DNA from: Rhodanobacteraceae bacterium UBA703
GTDB lineage: Bacteria; Pseudomonadota; Gammaproteobacteria; Xanthomonadales; Rhodanobacteraceae
Length of the DNA: 8,750 nucleotides
Direction: 5' to 3'
Assembly: GCA_002297645.1 (NCBI GenBank)
Contig: DBMH01000352.1
Span: 1 to 8,750, forward strand
Shown: one piece after another, positions 8,482-8,750 of the stretch
Layout of the letters: the number at the start of each line of letters is the position of its first letter
How positions within the stretch are numbered: position 1 is the stretch's first letter
Made by a program: the position numbers and the translations under genes
Notes under the pieces: generated by a model
Told to the model about the DNA's origin: nothing
What the model saw: only the letters and a program-made list of their open reading frames with translations
Databases searched by the model: none

Positions 8482-8504
8482 CGGCGACGGCGCTCCCGTC
8501 GCCG
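8482..8504 (+). terminator. Hairpin terminator after the propeller gene
   Basis: CGGCGACGG (8482-8490) pairs perfectly with CCGTCGCCG (8496-8504) around a CGCTC loop, starting 8 bases after the stop codon. It is followed by TCCCTTCC, a weak pyrimidine tract. Same stem length and distance from the stop as the hairpin after glnS. Confidence 0.6.
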
Positions 8505-8578
8505 TCCCTTCCGCTGCGCACCACAGGGGCGCCGCGGGCGACCATCCCCAAGCGGCCGTCCGCGGCACCTGTCCGCCT

Positions 8579-8596
8579 TCGCGTCACCAGACGCGA
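8579..8596 (+). promoter_or_regulatory. Hairpin in the leader of the right-edge gene
   Basis: TCGCGTC (8579-8585) pairs perfectly with GACGCGA (8590-8596) around an ACCA loop, 23 bases before the ATG at 8620. It could be a second part of the preceding terminator or a 5'-leader structure. The sequence between 8505 and 8578 shows nothing else recognisable. Confidence 0.3.
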
Positions 8597-8619
8597 CCTC
8601 ACCCTTCCGGGGAATCCCG

Positions 8620-8750
8620 ATGCCTCCGACACCACGCCCGCTCACTCTCGCCCTGGCAGCCTCGATCGCCCTGCTCCCGTTCGCACGGCCGGTGACGGCG
8701 GCCGGCGTCGACGGCCCTGCCGCGGCGGCCGCCGGCGATGCCGGGGCATC
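8620..8750 (+). CDS. N-terminal fragment of a second exported protein, cut by the window edge
   Basis: The frame is open from the ATG at 8620 to the window end, 43 codons. It begins MPPTPRPLTLALAAS and continues with a hydrophobic stretch to LLPFARPVTAAG, a typical Sec signal peptide with a probable cleavage after VTA or VTAA near residue 27-28. The visible mature part is Ala/Gly-rich and not recognisable. GGGGAA at 8609-8614 is a plausible ribosome-binding site. The 16 bases ending at its start codon match those before the propeller gene at 12 of 16 positions, and both genes are exported and same-strand, so a related protein or a common expression programme is possible. Function is unknown. 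Confidence 0.6.
   Translation, partial: MPPTPRPLTLALAASIALLPFARPVTAAGVDGPAAAAAGDAGA

Overview
The window is about 70% GC by eye, with long open frames on both strands and gene starts that mostly lack a strong Shine-Dalgarno. GlnRS type and overall gene style point to a high-GC gammaproteobacterium. The membrane-tethered winged-helix/TolB-like/TPR regulator and an exported protein ending in FANGFDGATP make the Xanthomonadales (Lysobacterales), perhaps Rhodanobacteraceae such as Dokdonella, my best guess. That placement rests on recall of the families, not on a search.

Layout, left to right: (1) 1-167, a leader with a small hairpin and a promoter-like TGC-TAGACT; (2) glnS, glutaminyl-tRNA synthetase (168-1907, +), followed by a 9-bp hairpin; (3) a cytosolic DsbA/FrnE-type thioredoxin-fold oxidoreductase with CPWC (2063-2719, +); (4) a convergent acyltransferase-3 (OafA-like) membrane protein (2804-3970, -), sharing a possible bidirectional hairpin with gene 3; (5) a divergent guanine-deaminase-like zinc nucleoside deaminase (4076-4636, +); (6) a convergent 735-residue one-component regulator (4630-6837, -) whose stop codon region overlaps that of gene 5 by 7 bp; (7) a 176-bp divergent region holding an 11-bp-period direct repeat and a promoter-like element; (8) a secreted seven-bladed FG-GAP beta-propeller protein (7014-8474, +) with a TTG start, followed by a 9-bp hairpin; (9) the first 43 codons of another exported protein (8620 onward, +), cut by the window edge.

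Genes 2 to 5 look like ordinary, independently transcribed housekeeping or accessory genes with no shared pathway. The most interesting part is the right-hand third. A membrane-anchored DNA-binding regulator is divergent from a secreted repeat protein, and between them lies a direct repeat with the spacing expected for OmpR/PhoB-type winged helices. A plausible but unproven reading is a self-regulating regulator that also controls one or two exported proteins. No tRNA, rRNA, CRISPR array, insertion sequence or integrase was seen.
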